Shown piece by piece: positions 46,630 through 55,613 of a DNA stretch of 64,000 nucleotides. Position 1 is the stretch's first letter. The number at the start of each line of letters is the position of its first letter. Source of the DNA: Ruminococcus flavefaciens AE3010 (GTDB taxonomy: Bacteria; Bacillota; Clostridia; Oscillospirales; Ruminococcaceae); the NCBI RefSeq assembly GCF_000526795.1, contig NZ_JAGT01000001.1, positions 1,263,001-1,327,000 of the forward strand, given 5' to 3'. Under the pieces are notes generated by a model. The model was not told the DNA's origin, did no database searches, and saw nothing but the letters and a program-made list of their open reading frames with translations. The translations under genes were made by a program, and so were the position numbers.

Positions 46630-46796
46630 GGATTCCAAAGGGAGTATACTCCCTTTGGTCGGGTCAAGGGCTGACAGCCCTTGTGGGGTTCGGGGCAGCG
46701 CCCCGAATACGACAGGCGCTCCGCAAGGGTGAATTAAAAAACCAGTCCGGTGGACTGTTTTTTTAAGAGGGACGCCCTGCAAGAGAGGGCGTCCCT
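46630..46796 (+). repeat. Multi-hairpin intergenic repeat, copy 4
   Basis: About 165 bases with GGGATTCC, CCAAAGGGAGTATACTCCCTTTGG, CAAGGGCTGACAGCCCTTG, TTCGGGGCAGCGCCCCGAA, CAGTCCGGTGGACTG and GGGACGCCCTGCAAGAGAGGGCGTCCC. This is the most regular copy, with nearly every arm perfect. It lies between the bioY terminator and the patatin gene and is followed at once by the GGGCGGATAATATCCGCCC palindrome (46801-46819). Confidence 0.82.
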
Positions 46797-46826
46797 TAAC
46801 GGGCGGATAATATCCGCCCCTACAGC

Positions 46827-47678
46827 TTATTCTATGCCAAGGAAATCTCTCAGCGCTTCAAGATTTTCGTTGGCTATGCGCCTGCCTATGCGGTAGACCT
46901 CCAGCATTACCTCGGGGTCGTGCTCGATATGTCCAATGGGCAGCGCCTCAGGCGGAGCGATAACAAAGGCTGTGCCTGCTTCCTCAGCGGAGCGGATATA
47001 TTTAAGCTCTCCGTTGTACATTTTGTGGCGGTTCTCTATGGACTTTATAAGCTCGGGATACTTGCGGTATTTCAGCTTTATGAGCTTCTGAGCTCCCGCA
47101 GGCTTCTTCACATAGTCACGGGGCTGGGTCACGATCACCACATTGCGCTCGCAGCCGCGGCTCTCCATGAATTTCAGGGGTATCGAGTCGGAAATACCGC
47201 CGTCAAGCAGCTTGTAGCCCCCTACCTCTACGATACGTGCCGCCAGCGGCATGGAAGCCGATGCGCGTATCCATTCAAGCTCGTCGTAGCAGAGGTGTCC
47301 GCACTTGTGATAGACCGCCTTGCCTGTTGTTATATCGGTGCACACCACCCAGAAGTCCATGGGCGAGTTGTTGAAAGTCTCAGTGTCAACAAGGTCAAGC
47401 TTGTCGGGAATAGTGTGATAGCAGAACTCTCCCCCGAACATATCCCCCGTCTTTATCAGCGACCAGGTGCTGCAATAGCGCTTGTCCTTGCAGAATCGGG
47501 TATTATAGCGGATAGCGCGGCGTATCTGTGCCGATTTGTAGTTGCAGCCGAATGCCGCACCTGCGGAAACTCCCACAGCCGCGTCGAATGTTATTTCGTT
47601 TTCCATTAGGACGTCAATAACGCCTGCGGTAAAAAGTCCGCGCATAGCGCCGCCCTCAAGTACAAGTCCGTATTTCAT
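46827..47678 (-). CDS. Patatin-like phospholipase
   Basis: 283 residues with the serine/aspartate dyad of patatins: oxyanion loop EGGAMRG (8-14), nucleophile Ser38 in GVSAG, Asp159 in LLDGGISDSIP. There is no signal peptide, so it is a cytoplasmic or membrane-associated lipid acyl hydrolase of the YjjU/RssA-like group. AGGAG precedes ATG 47678 by seven bases. Confidence 0.9.
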   Translation of the reverse strand: MKYGLVLEGGAMRGLFTAGVIDVLMENEITFDAAVGVSAGAAFGCNYKSAQIRRAIRYNTRFCKDKRYCSTWSLIKTGDMFGGEFCYHTIPDKLDLVDTETFNNSPMDFWVVCTDITTGKAVYHKCGHLCYDELEWIRASASMPLAARIVEVGGYKLLDGGISDSIPLKFMESRGCERNVVIVTQPRDYVKKPAGAQKLIKLKYRKYPELIKSIENRHKMYNGELKYIRSAEEAGTAFVIAPPEALPIGHIEHDPEVMLEVYRIGRRIANENLEALRDFLGIE

Positions 47679-47758
47679 ATATTTCTCCTGTTCAGTGATC
47701 AGTGGTTAGTGATCAGTTGTCAGTCAGCATGACAGCTTCATGAGCTGCCTTCTACTTT

Positions 47759-48235
47759 CTACTCTCTATTTATGGTCATTATGTATTCTTCATCGTTTTC
47801 CGAAATTGTCTTAAATCCGACCTTTTCGTACATTTTCACTGCGTAATTGGCTTTCTGAACTGCCAACGACAGCCTTTTATAGCCTGCCTCTCTGTAAGCA
47901 GCTATTACAGCTCTCATAAGCGCAGTACCTATGCCCTTTCCTCTGAACTCCTTATACAGCGAAATGGCAAGGGAGGGCGTTTCGTCGTCGATATGACCGT
48001 AGTCGTTCATTATCCTGCCCCATACAGCTCCGACTATTTTCCCGTCTGCAAACGCACAGAGCGCAAGGTCGCCCTTTCTGCTGCCAAAATCCACAACATA
48101 TACCTGCAATTCGGGCTTACTGACTATATCACGGGGCGGAGGCTCGACTCCCTCGGGGATAAATATAGCTTCGTACAGGAAGTCCTCAAGAAGGGGATAT
48201 TCGCTCTCTCGGAAATGTCTTAAAATGTACTTCAT
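47759..48235 (-). CDS. GNAT-family N-acetyltransferase
   Basis: 158 residues of a single GNAT domain: VGAVWGRIM, SLAISLYKEFRGKGIGTALMRAVIAAYREAGYKRLSLAVQKANYAVKMYEKVGFKTI. The RGKGIG acetyl-CoA loop and YEKVGF strand are intact. Substrate unknown. GAGGAAA precedes ATG 48235. Short ACTGATCACTA-type repeats lie on both sides (about 47694-47725 and 48253-48285). Confidence 0.9.
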   Translation of the reverse strand: MKYILRHFRESEYPLLEDFLYEAIFIPEGVEPPPRDIVSKPELQVYVVDFGSRKGDLALCAFADGKIVGAVWGRIMNDYGHIDDETPSLAISLYKEFRGKGIGTALMRAVIAAYREAGYKRLSLAVQKANYAVKMYEKVGFKTISENDEEYIMTINRE

Positions 48236-48285
48236 TTATGTTTCCTCAAACTAAGCACTGATCACTATTAACTAATAACTAACTA

Positions 48286-48314
48286 AGAAAGGAGCTGCAA
48301 AAAACAGCTCCTTA
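48286..48314 (-). terminator. Terminator of the aro-DUF4364 operon
   Basis: AAGGAGCTG and CAGCTCCTT pair around a TTTTTTG loop on the minus strand; the following T run is short (TTTC TTAG). Confidence 0.6.
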
Positions 48315-48319
48315 TGTCG

Positions 48320-48913
48320 TCAATTGTCGCTGAGGTCGTAGGGCTGCTCCTCATTGGAGAGGGCTACCTCTATGACCTTTCCGTAAAAGCCCGCAGGATT
48401 GAGAAGTATCTTCTCGCCTATGAGCTTCGCCTGTGTCATATCGGGAGCATAAAGCCTCAGGTCCATAAGGTCAAAGGTATTGTCTATGCACCTTACATGG
48501 ACGTAATAGCCGTTGCCTACAGGCTCGTACTCTATTTTCAGCTCCTTTTCGTACTTGATGCGGGCAAAGTAACGGAGCGCCGCCAGCACCAGCTTGTCCC
48601 TGTAGGACTTGGGAGCGTAGTTTTTCAGCTGCTTTGCACACTCTCTGCCCTTTGGCTGAAGAATATAGGTCTCCGAGCCGTTATTGTCCTTTTCGATAGT
48701 TACAAGCTCGTTTTTCAGCAGATAGCCGATAGAATCCTGATAGTAAAAGTAATTGATTATCCCTGTGCCGATAGCTATATCGTAAAGCTGGTCGGGACTT
48801 ACGGGACGGTCTATCTTATAAAGCAGATAGCACAGCAGTATATTCAGCGTGGGGATATCCTTTATTTCCGTATCCGCACGCTTTGCCATTTTCATGATGT
48901 TTTCGTCCTGCAT
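48320..48913 (-). CDS. DUF4364 family protein
   Basis: 197 residues. The N-terminal third looks like a winged helix (LNILLCYLLYKIDRPVSPDQLYDIAI, YYQDSIGYLLKNELVTIEKD, YILQPKGRECAKQL), followed by a beta-rich part ending in a helix. It matches the DUF4364 family, clostridial proteins of unknown function that are predicted to bind DNA. The likely start is ATG 48913, five bases after AAGGTGA, which itself overlaps the end of aroC; the GTG at 48922 is inside that site. A regulatory role in the aro operon is possible, inferred from position only. Confidence 0.82.
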   Translation of the reverse strand: MQDENIMKMAKRADTEIKDIPTLNILLCYLLYKIDRPVSPDQLYDIAIGTGIINYFYYQDSIGYLLKNELVTIEKDNNGSETYILQPKGRECAKQLKNYAPKSYRDKLVLAALRYFARIKYEKELKIEYEPVGNGYYVHVRCIDNTFDLMDLRLYAPDMTQAKLIGEKILLNPAGFYGKVIEVALSNEEQPYDLSDN

Positions 48914-48923
48914 AAATGTCACC

Positions 48924-50003
48924 TTAACAGAAATTCGGATAGTCCAGCATATGTGAAAGGAGGGCTATATTCACAGCAGCTTCTACGCAGGGTACTGCCG
49001 CAGGGACGCTGCACGGGATATGCTTTACGCTCTCAACGGTCTCGCTGGTCATATCGCGGTAATTCACAGCATTCTGCTCTCCTGCCACGTACTCCGAGGG
49101 CTTGAAAGCCACCCTGAGAGTTATGGGCATTCCCGAGGATATACCCCCAAGTATACCGCCGTGATTATTGGTCTTTGTGAGTACGTGACCGTGGTCGTTT
49201 ACATAGAACTCGTCATTGTTCTGGCTGCCCACCATTTTTGCTGAGAGGAAGCCTGCTCCGAATTCAAGTCCGCGGACGTTGGGGATACCGAAGATGAGCT
49301 GTGCGATGTTGTTCTCAAGTCCGTCAAATATAGGCGAGCCTATACCCGCGGGAACATTTACCGCAGCGCACTCGATGACTCCGCCCAGTGATTCGCCGCC
49401 CTCGTGAGCCTTGTTGATATCCTCTATCATAGCCCAGCCCTTGCGGTCGTTGATAACGGGAAAATCCTTGTTTCTCACACTGAGTACACCGTCTCGGGTG
49501 ATGTTCACAGGGTCGAAGGGATTGTCCTTGATGTTGTGTATCTGAAGTATATGAGCTCCCGTATAGATGCCGCGCCTTTCAAGTATCTGGGCGCAGACAG
49601 CTCCTGCAAAGCAGAGGGGCGCTGTAAGTCTGTCGGAGAAGTGTCCGCCGTCACGGACGTCGTTGAAGCCTCTGTAGCGCATAGTGCCCGTATAATCGGC
49701 ATGACCGGGACGGGCAAGGCTGTCAAGATTATCGTGCTGAGGGGCAGATGTATCTGTATTCTGGAGAAAAGCACACAGCGGAGTCCCTGTAGTACGGTCA
49801 TTGAATATGCCCGACATGATGTGGGGCATGGAATTCACAGCAGGTGCGCTGCCGCCCGAATATCTTCTTGCCATGAAACGTGCAAGCTCCTCGGCGTCGA
49901 TATATTCTCCCGAGGGGAGATTGTCCACAGTAACGCCTATGGCCGGTCCGTGAGCTTCACCGAACATGGACACAGATATCCTATTATTCCAGAATGATGA
50001 CAT
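48924..50003 (-). CDS. aroC: Chorismate synthase AroC
   Basis: 359 residues. Signatures: SFWNNRISVSMFGEAHGPAIGVTVDNLPSG at the N-terminus, RPGHADYTG, RYRGFNDVRDGGHFSDRLTAPL, and the KTNNHGGILGGISSGMPI motif. It converts EPSP to chorismate with reduced FMN. GGAGG precedes ATG 50003, 20 bases inside the end of aroA. It is the last aro gene of the operon. Confidence 0.96.
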   Translation of the reverse strand: MSSFWNNRISVSMFGEAHGPAIGVTVDNLPSGEYIDAEELARFMARRYSGGSAPAVNSMPHIMSGIFNDRTTGTPLCAFLQNTDTSAPQHDNLDSLARPGHADYTGTMRYRGFNDVRDGGHFSDRLTAPLCFAGAVCAQILERRGIYTGAHILQIHNIKDNPFDPVNITRDGVLSVRNKDFPVINDRKGWAMIEDINKAHEGGESLGGVIECAAVNVPAGIGSPIFDGLENNIAQLIFGIPNVRGLEFGAGFLSAKMVGSQNNDEFYVNDHGHVLTKTNNHGGILGGISSGMPITLRVAFKPSEYVAGEQNAVNYRDMTSETVESVKHIPCSVPAAVPCVEAAVNIALLSHMLDYPNFC

Positions 50004-51216
50004 TTGCCTTACCTCCGAGTTTTCTGTAATCGTCAAAGAAAGCAGGATAGGACTTCTCCGCAGCCTCAGCTCCTCTGATGATGACCTCGCCGTCGATAGC
50101 AGTAGCAGCGATAGCAGCTGCCATGACTATCCTGTGGTCGCCGAAGCTGTCAACAGTACCGCCGTGCATAGCGCCCGTGGGGTGGATAATAAGTCCGTCG
50201 TCGGTTATCTCCACATTTCCTCCGAGGGAGTTCAGAAGTGCCGCAGTAGTCTGAAGTCGGTCGCTTTCCTTTATTTTAAGTCGTTTTGCGTTATATATTA
50301 CCGAATCGCCGCTGCCGAAGGCTCCCAGAACAGCTAAAATGGGTACAAGGTCGGGGATATCCGAGCAGTCGGTTCTGTAATGGCCGATATTGCCATTATA
50401 ACACATATCGCTGATAATTTCAAGGATTTTCTTGTCACCCTGAACGCTGTTTTCGTCCAGATTGTGAAGCTTTACCTCAGAGCCGAGGGCATTTGCCACG
50501 CAGAAGAAGGCCGCCTGAGAGTAATCTCCCTCTATGTGCTCGTCCCTTGCGGTGTAGCACTGACCGCCCTTTATGCGGAAGCCGTTTTCGGACTCGTCCA
50601 CGGAAACGCCGAAACGGCGCAGAGTATCAATGGTTATATCCACATAGGGACGGGATTCCAGATGTGAGGTAAGGACTATTTCCGAGTCCCCGTCAAGAAG
50701 CGGAAGTGCAAAGAGCAGTCCCGTAATGAACTGTGAGGACACATCGCCCTCTATCTCGAATCTGCCGCTTTTAAGTCCGCCTGAGACCATGAAAGGCATT
50801 GTATTTTGGTAGTCGAAGTTAACACCGTTTTTGCCAAGCTCACGGATAAATATGTCGATAGGACGCTGAGGAAGTCTGCCTCTGCCGCGGAACTCAGTAT
50901 TGCTGCCCACAGCAGCTGCAATGGGGATAATGAAGCGCAGTGTGGAACCGCTCTCGTTGCAGTCGATAACGCAGTCCTGAGCCTTTCTGCCACCTGCTCC
51001 CTTAACGGTGATATCGCCGCCGTTAACGGTGAATTCAGCTCCGAGGGCTGTCATAGCGCCTATTGTAGCCTCAATGTCCTTGGACATGGTAACTCCGCTG
51101 AGATGTGAAACTCCCTGAGCCAAAGCGGCGCATATTATAGAGCGGTGAGCGCAGCTTTTCGACGCGGGGACGCTGAGGTCGCCGCTGAGCTTTGATGGTC
51201 TTATGCTTATATCCAT
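49984..51216 (-). CDS. aroA: EPSP synthase AroA
   Basis: 410 residues; 3-phosphoshikimate 1-carboxyvinyltransferase of the shikimate pathway. Signatures: VPASKSCAHRSIICAALAQG, CNESGSTLRFIIPIAAA, GDVSSQFITGLLFALPLL, IKESDRLQTTAALLNSLGG and FGDHRIVMAAAIAA. GGAGGG lies in the last codons of aroB; ATG 51216 is two bases beyond the aroB stop. Tight spacing shows co-transcription. Confidence 0.96.
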   Translation of the reverse strand: MDISIRPSKLSGDLSVPASKSCAHRSIICAALAQGVSHLSGVTMSKDIEATIGAMTALGAEFTVNGGDITVKGAGGRKAQDCVIDCNESGSTLRFIIPIAAAVGSNTEFRGRGRLPQRPIDIFIRELGKNGVNFDYQNTMPFMVSGGLKSGRFEIEGDVSSQFITGLLFALPLLDGDSEIVLTSHLESRPYVDITIDTLRRFGVSVDESENGFRIKGGQCYTARDEHIEGDYSQAAFFCVANALGSEVKLHNLDENSVQGDKKILEIISDMCYNGNIGHYRTDCSDIPDLVPILAVLGAFGSGDSVIYNAKRLKIKESDRLQTTAALLNSLGGNVEITDDGLIIHPTGAMHGGTVDSFGDHRIVMAAAIAATAIDGEVIIRGAEAAEKSYPAFFDDYRKLGGKANVIILE

Positions 51217-51218
51217 GC

Positions 51219-52259
51219 TCAGCCCTCCATAAGTCGGCAGAACTCGGTGAAAGGCACCTTTACTATCTCACACTTGCCGACCTCTTTGCAGATTATGTAG
51301 TTAATGTCCTTCTTCTCGTTCTTCTTGTCCTTTGAGCAGAACGGAAGCAGCTCGCTCATGGGGATATCGCTTCCTGTGGGGAGCTTATAGGCTGCACAGC
51401 ACTTTTTCAGTCTCTCCGAGAGCTGAGGTGCCAGCTTATCGGTTATCATGCACATACCTGCCGCAACACCTGCTCCGTGAGCGTAGTCCTTGTAGTTATG
51501 CCAGCCCTCCAGAGCATGGCCGAGAGTGTGACCGAAGTTGAGTATCATGCGCTCTCCCCTGTCGAACTCGTCGTTTTCAACTACCTGACGCTTTATATCT
51601 ATGCACTTGTATACCATTTCGTCCATTATCTCGTCAACTGTGTCAAGATTATGGGACTCCATGAGCTCAAAGAGCTTCTCGTCACGTATCATGCCGTACT
51701 TTATACACTCGCCCATGCCCTCGGAAAGCACCTCGTCAGGAAGAGTTTTCAGGGCGTCACTGTCGCAGATAACGAGAGCAGGCTGCTTGAAAGCGCCTAC
51801 CAAGTTCTTGCCGCCTCTGATGTCTATTGCGGTCTTGCCGCCCACAGAGGAATCCACCTGTGCAAGAAGCGTGGTGGGTATCTGTACAAAATCAACTCCG
51901 CGGAGATAGGAAGCAGCCGCAAAGCCTGTTATATCGCCCACAACTCCGCCCCCCAGAGCAACGATGATGTCGCTTCTTGTGATGCCGCTGCTGCAGAGAA
52001 AGTCGTATATCTCGGCTAAATTCTCGATGCATTTTGACTGCTCGCCGTTTGGAAAAGCGTAAACCGAGCACTCAAAGCCCGCTGCTCTCATGGACTCAAG
52101 AACTGTGGGAAGATGAAGTCTCTCCACGTTATCATCGGTTATTATGGCAGCCTTTCTCGAGCCTGTCACCTGAGCGATGTATTCTCCGCTCTTTGCAAGA
52201 GCTCCGCGCTCGATGAGCACCTCATAGGGGCGGCTGGTTTTTACGCTTATTTTCTTCAT
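51219..52259 (-). CDS. aroB: 3-dehydroquinate synthase AroB
   Basis: 346 residues. NAD-binding IVALGGGVVGDITGFAAASYLRGVDFVQIPTTLLAQVDSSVGGKTAID and zinc-site pieces GMGECIKYGMI and RMILNFGHTLGHALE are intact. It makes 3-dehydroquinate from DAHP, the second step of the shikimate pathway. GGAGG precedes ATG 52259 with 7 bases. It is first in the aroB-aroA-aroC-DUF4364 operon, behind a consensus promoter. Confidence 0.96.
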   Translation of the reverse strand: MKKISVKTSRPYEVLIERGALAKSGEYIAQVTGSRKAAIITDDNVERLHLPTVLESMRAAGFECSVYAFPNGEQSKCIENLAEIYDFLCSSGITRSDIIVALGGGVVGDITGFAAASYLRGVDFVQIPTTLLAQVDSSVGGKTAIDIRGGKNLVGAFKQPALVICDSDALKTLPDEVLSEGMGECIKYGMIRDEKLFELMESHNLDTVDEIMDEMVYKCIDIKRQVVENDEFDRGERMILNFGHTLGHALEGWHNYKDYAHGAGVAAGMCMITDKLAPQLSERLKKCCAAYKLPTGSDIPMSELLPFCSKDKKNEKKDINYIICKEVGKCEIVKVPFTEFCRLMEG

Positions 52260-52284
52260 ATCAAAGCCTCCAAAAAAAATATCC

Positions 52285-52306
52285 AACGCTGCATATACAC
52301 AGCGTT
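52285..52306 (-). promoter_or_regulatory. Leader hairpin of the aro operon, possible attenuator
   Basis: On the minus strand AACGCTG and CAGCGTT (7 bp, 8-base loop) are followed six bases later by TTTTTTTT, just before the aroB ribosome site. The gap between stem and T run weakens it as a terminator. Confidence 0.4.
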
Positions 52307-52319
52307 ATCCGTCAGAAAA

Positions 52320-52348
52320 ATTATACCATACACTATTAAAACTGTCAA
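52320..52348 (-). promoter_or_regulatory. Sigma-A promoter of the aro operon
   Basis: On the minus strand TTGACA (52343-52348), 17-base spacer, TATAAT (52320-52325): a consensus promoter 61 bases before the aroB ATG. Confidence 0.88.
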
Positions 52349-52489
52349 CACTTTTCTGCTTTAAAGATTTTACCCGATGAAATTTAATATGTCACCTTAA
52401 TATGACCCTTTGGCAGACAATTTCAGGCTCTCATTGTAGAATATTCACAAATTTTCTTTTAAAATTTGGACGGTCACTGCAAATTTAAC

Positions 52490-52655
52490 AAGGAGTTCAT
52501 AAAATGTTTATCACTGTAAGTTATTACTGTGATATAATAGTGATGAAATATTTATAGAGTTCACAGGAATTTTTTAAGTTTTCCTGACTGTTCACCGCAT
52601 ATATGTGGTGAGCTCAAAAATCTGACAGATGACCATCTGTTCGGAGGGGATATGC
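52490..52655 (+). promoter_or_regulatory. Structured leader of the EAL gene, with a possible 17-codon leader ORF
   Basis: AAGGAG (52490-52495) precedes ATG 52504, which opens a 17-codon frame ending at TAG 52555-52557. Within it lies a dyad TATCAC ... GTGATA (52509-52534) and TATAAT (52533-52538), which could instead be the -10 of the gene. Downstream come three stems: CAGGAA/TTCCTG, TCACCGCATATATGTGGTGA and ACAGATGACCATCTGT, the last ending beside the ribosome site. The rest of 52349-52489 shows nothing recognisable. Confidence 0.45.
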
Positions 52656-54347
52656 ATGAAAAAAATTGATTATCTGACCGCACTGGAAAATTTTATTTCA
52701 GATCTGCAAAAATATCCCGACACACTCAACTCCGACATCACTCCCGCAATGAAGGGTATCTGCTCCGTACTGAAAATAACCAAGATAGAGATGTTCGCCT
52801 ACGACAACGAGGCTGCCGAGCAGCTCAACATCTACAATTACTACTGCTTTTACGGAAAAAGACACCACGTCAGGGAGAACGATGTCTGCCTGAACAAACG
52901 ATTTACTACAGGTGACGAAAATATAGCTATATACAGGATATGGTCCACCGACGACTACTCATGGGACATGACAGAGGAACACAGGATAGACGTCCTGCTG
53001 GATATTCTCACCTTAAGTCATGCCAAGAGTCGTCTTATCGGTATCGCTCATCACCTGACCTTCTATGATACCGATCTGGATATGTTCAATATGCGCCAGT
53101 TCATGAAGTGTGTAAAGATACTGTACAAGGCTGAGCGCGTAGACGAATATACCGCCATTTACTTCAACCTGAAACGCTTTTCCCTTGTCAATCAGCAGAT
53201 AGGCAGAGAAAACGGCACCATGGTAATGAAGAAGTTCATCGGTCTTATCGCTGATAAGCTCGACGACGAATACGAGAACGTCTGCCGTATCGGCGGCGAT
53301 AACTTCATAACTCTCATTAAGCAGGAAAAGCTCCCTGCAATACTGCACCTCCTCAACGGTACGGGCATAGTCTATGACGAAGCTAAGGGTGAGCGCATAC
53401 TTATCTCAGCCACCGCAGGCGTCTACGTTATACCCGATATGGACAGCTTTATCCTGCCCACGGATATAATGGACAGAGTAAGTATTGCTTTCCACCTTGC
53501 CAAGGGCTCGTCCAAGCAGGACATCGTGTACTTCGATGACGCCCTCCTTGCCCGAAGCAAGCGCAACAACGAGATAACCTCCTGCTTCCCGAGAGCTCTC
53601 GAGGACAGGGAGTTCCTTGTATACTATCAGCCAAAGGTGGATATCCAGCGCCGCCAAGTAGTAGGTGCGGAAGCTCTGTGCCGCTGGTTCCACAACGGAC
53701 GGCTTGTGCCGCCTATAGATTTTATCCCCGTTCTTGAACAGGGACGCGACATATGCAAGCTTGACTTCTATATGCTGGACTCGGTATGCCGCGATATACG
53801 CAGGTGGATGGAAAGCGGCAGGAACGTTGTAAGGATATCGGTCAACTTCTCCCGCCGTCACCTGTCGGATATGGACCTTATAAAGCATATCACCGATATA
53901 ATCGACAGACATAATGTTCCACATGAATATATCGAGATAGAGCTCACCGAGACCACCACCGATGTGGAGTTCAAGGACCTGAAGCGCATCATCAGCGGCT
54001 TGCAGGAGCTTGGCATCTCAACCGCAGTCGATGACTTCGGAACGGGTTACTCCTCACTGAATCTCCTGAAAGAGATACCGTGGAACGTGGTAAAGCTGGA
54101 CAAGAGCCTGCTACCCGACCGGACCACCGAAAACTATATGCAAAAGACCATAATGTTCAAGTATATAGTCGCCATGACAGAGGAAATAGGTCTTGAATGT
54201 ATATCAGAGGGCGTTGAGACTATCGAGCAGGTCAATCTCCTCAGCGCTAACGGCTGCGACCTTGCGCAGGGCTTCTACTTTGACAGACCGCTTCCCGTTA
54301 CGGATTTCGAGACTCGAATAAACGACGGATTCTGCTATACCAAATAA
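52656..54347 (+). CDS. EAL-domain c-di-GMP phosphodiesterase with degenerate GGDEF
   Basis: 563 residues, no membrane helix. The N-terminal 145 residues are an unrecognised sensor-like region. A degenerate GGDEF follows (RIGGDNF at about 212-217, without the cyclase Glu/Asp pair), then an EAL domain from about residue 310: EAL at 339-341, ISVNFSR, EIELTET, VDDFGTGYSSLNLL, VVKLDKSLL and CISEGVET, so all metal and catalytic positions look intact. It should hydrolyse c-di-GMP to pGpG, with the GGDEF-like part as GTP sensor. CGGAGGGG precedes ATG 52656. With the LacI-GGDEF protein at 33 kb it gives both sides of c-di-GMP turnover in this window. Confidence 0.9.
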   Translation: MKKIDYLTALENFISDLQKYPDTLNSDITPAMKGICSVLKITKIEMFAYDNEAAEQLNIYNYYCFYGKRHHVRENDVCLNKRFTTGDENIAIYRIWSTDDYSWDMTEEHRIDVLLDILTLSHAKSRLIGIAHHLTFYDTDLDMFNMRQFMKCVKILYKAERVDEYTAIYFNLKRFSLVNQQIGRENGTMVMKKFIGLIADKLDDEYENVCRIGGDNFITLIKQEKLPAILHLLNGTGIVYDEAKGERILISATAGVYVIPDMDSFILPTDIMDRVSIAFHLAKGSSKQDIVYFDDALLARSKRNNEITSCFPRALEDREFLVYYQPKVDIQRRQVVGAEALCRWFHNGRLVPPIDFIPVLEQGRDICKLDFYMLDSVCRDIRRWMESGRNVVRISVNFSRRHLSDMDLIKHITDIIDRHNVPHEYIEIELTETTTDVEFKDLKRIISGLQELGISTAVDDFGTGYSSLNLLKEIPWNVVKLDKSLLPDRTTENYMQKTIMFKYIVAMTEEIGLECISEGVETIEQVNLLSANGCDLAQGFYFDRPLPVTDFETRINDGFCYTK

Positions 54348-54351
54348 TAAG

Positions 54352-54397
54352 AAAAGGACAGATGCTTCACAATCGTGACATCTGTCCTTTTATTTTT
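54352..54397. terminator. Bidirectional terminator between EAL and dapL genes
   Basis: AAAAGGACAGATG and CATCTGTCCTTTT form a perfect 13-bp stem with a 14-base loop; TATTTTT follows on the plus strand. Confidence 0.88.
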
Positions 54398-54413
54398 GTA
54401 TTTATCGAAGCCC

Positions 54414-55613
54414 TTATTCAAACAGCTTTCTGAAACGCTTCATAGCTTCTATGGTGTTTTCCTTGTTGTTGAAAGCCGTCAATCTGAACCAGCGGTCGCC
54501 GTTCTTGCCGAAGCCTGCTCCCGGAGTTCCTACAACGCCTGCCTTTTCAAGCATATGGTCGAAGAATGTCCAGCTGTCCATGCCGAATGGGCACTCAAAC
54601 CATATATATGGCGAATTGACGCCGCCTGTATAGCGTATGCCAAGCTCGTTCATGGTTTCGGAGATGATGCGTGCATTCTCCATATAGCAGGCTGTCATAG
54701 CCTTTGATTCCTTTTGTCCCTCGGGGCTGAATACAGCCTCGGCAGCTCTCTGGACCACATAGGGAACGCCGTTGAATTTTGTGGTCTGACGTCTGTTCCA
54801 CATCTTGTTAAGGCTCATTTCTCTGCCGTCAGGAGACAGTGACTTTATAGCCTTCGGAACTATGGTATATCCGCAGCGTGTTCCCGTAAAGCCTGCTGTT
54901 TTCGACAGCGAGCAGAACTCAACTGCACACTTCTTAGCGCCCTCGATGCAGTAGATAGTGCGCGGGAGGTCATCATCGGAAATGAAGCTCTCATAAGCCG
55001 AATCAAAGAGTATCACAGCGCCATTTTCAAGAGCATAGTCCACCCATTCCTCAAGCTGCTGCTTGTTATAGCAGGCGCCTGTGGGATTGTTTGGGGAGCA
55101 GAGATAAATGATGTCCGCGTGAACGCTCCTGTCGGGCATGGGGAGGAAGTCGTTCTCGGCACTGCCGTCCATGTAGACGATATTTCTGCCGTTCATGGTG
55201 TTGGTATCAACATACACGGGATATACAGGATCGGGAATGAGGACTGTATTGTCAGCAGAAAAGAGGTCGGTGATATTTCCCGTGTCGGACTTTGCACCGT
55301 CGGATACGAATATCTCGTCCTCGTCTATATCTGCGCCTATCTCTTTATAGTGTCCTGCAACAGCCTTTCTGAGGAAGTCGTAGCCCTGCTCGGGACCGTA
55401 GCCGCGGAAAGTCTCAGCCTTTCCCATTTCATCGGCAGCAGCGTGCATAGCCTGCACTACAGACTTGCCAAGCGGCAGTGTAACATCGCCGATACCCAGC
55501 CTTATAACGTCCCTGTCAGGATTATTCTCCTTGAATACGCTTACTCTCTTTGCCACCTCGCTGAACAGGTAGCTCTCTTTCAGATCAAGAAATCTCTCAT
55601 TAAACCTTGCCAT
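54414..55613 (-). CDS. dapL: LL-diaminopimelate aminotransferase DapL
   Basis: 399 residues of a fold-type I PLP enzyme: [46 protein letters not shown], and the PLP Lys238 in [14 protein letters not shown]. DapL converts tetrahydrodipicolinate straight to LL-DAP, bypassing the succinyl or acetyl route. It lies next to dapF, which takes the following step. ATG 55613 is 14 bases inside the end of dapF, with GAGGGAG as ribosome site; the longer frame is less likely. Confidence 0.95.
   Translation of the reverse strand: MARFNERFLDLKESYLFSEVAKRVSVFKENNPDRDVIRLGIGDVTLPLGKSVVQAMHAAADEMGKAETFRGYGPEQGYDFLRKAVAGHYKEIGADIDEDEIFVSDGAKSDTGNITDLFSADNTVLIPDPVYPVYVDTNTMNGRNIVYMDGSAENDFLPMPDRSVHADIIYLCSPNNPTGACYNKQQLEEWVDYALENGAVILFDSAYESFISDDDLPRTIYCIEGAKKCAVEFCSLSKTAGFTGTRCGYTIVPKAIKSLSPDGREMSLNKMWNRRQTTKFNGVPYVVQRAAEAVFSPEGQKESKAMTACYMENARIISETMNELGIRYTGGVNSPYIWFECPFGMDSWTFFDHMLEKAGVVGTPGAGFGKNGDRWFRLTAFNNKENTIEAMKRFRKLFE

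Noticed and set aside
47679..47758. CAGTGATCAGT and TTAGTGATCAG repeats around the GNAT gene as possible att sites
   Set aside because: Similar short repeats occur elsewhere (about 5249-5265), no integrase is near, and the copies are not exact direct repeats.
52490..52655. Known c-di-GMP riboswitch ahead of the EAL gene
   Set aside because: I see no GEMM-I or GEMM-II core sequence; only generic hairpins are visible.
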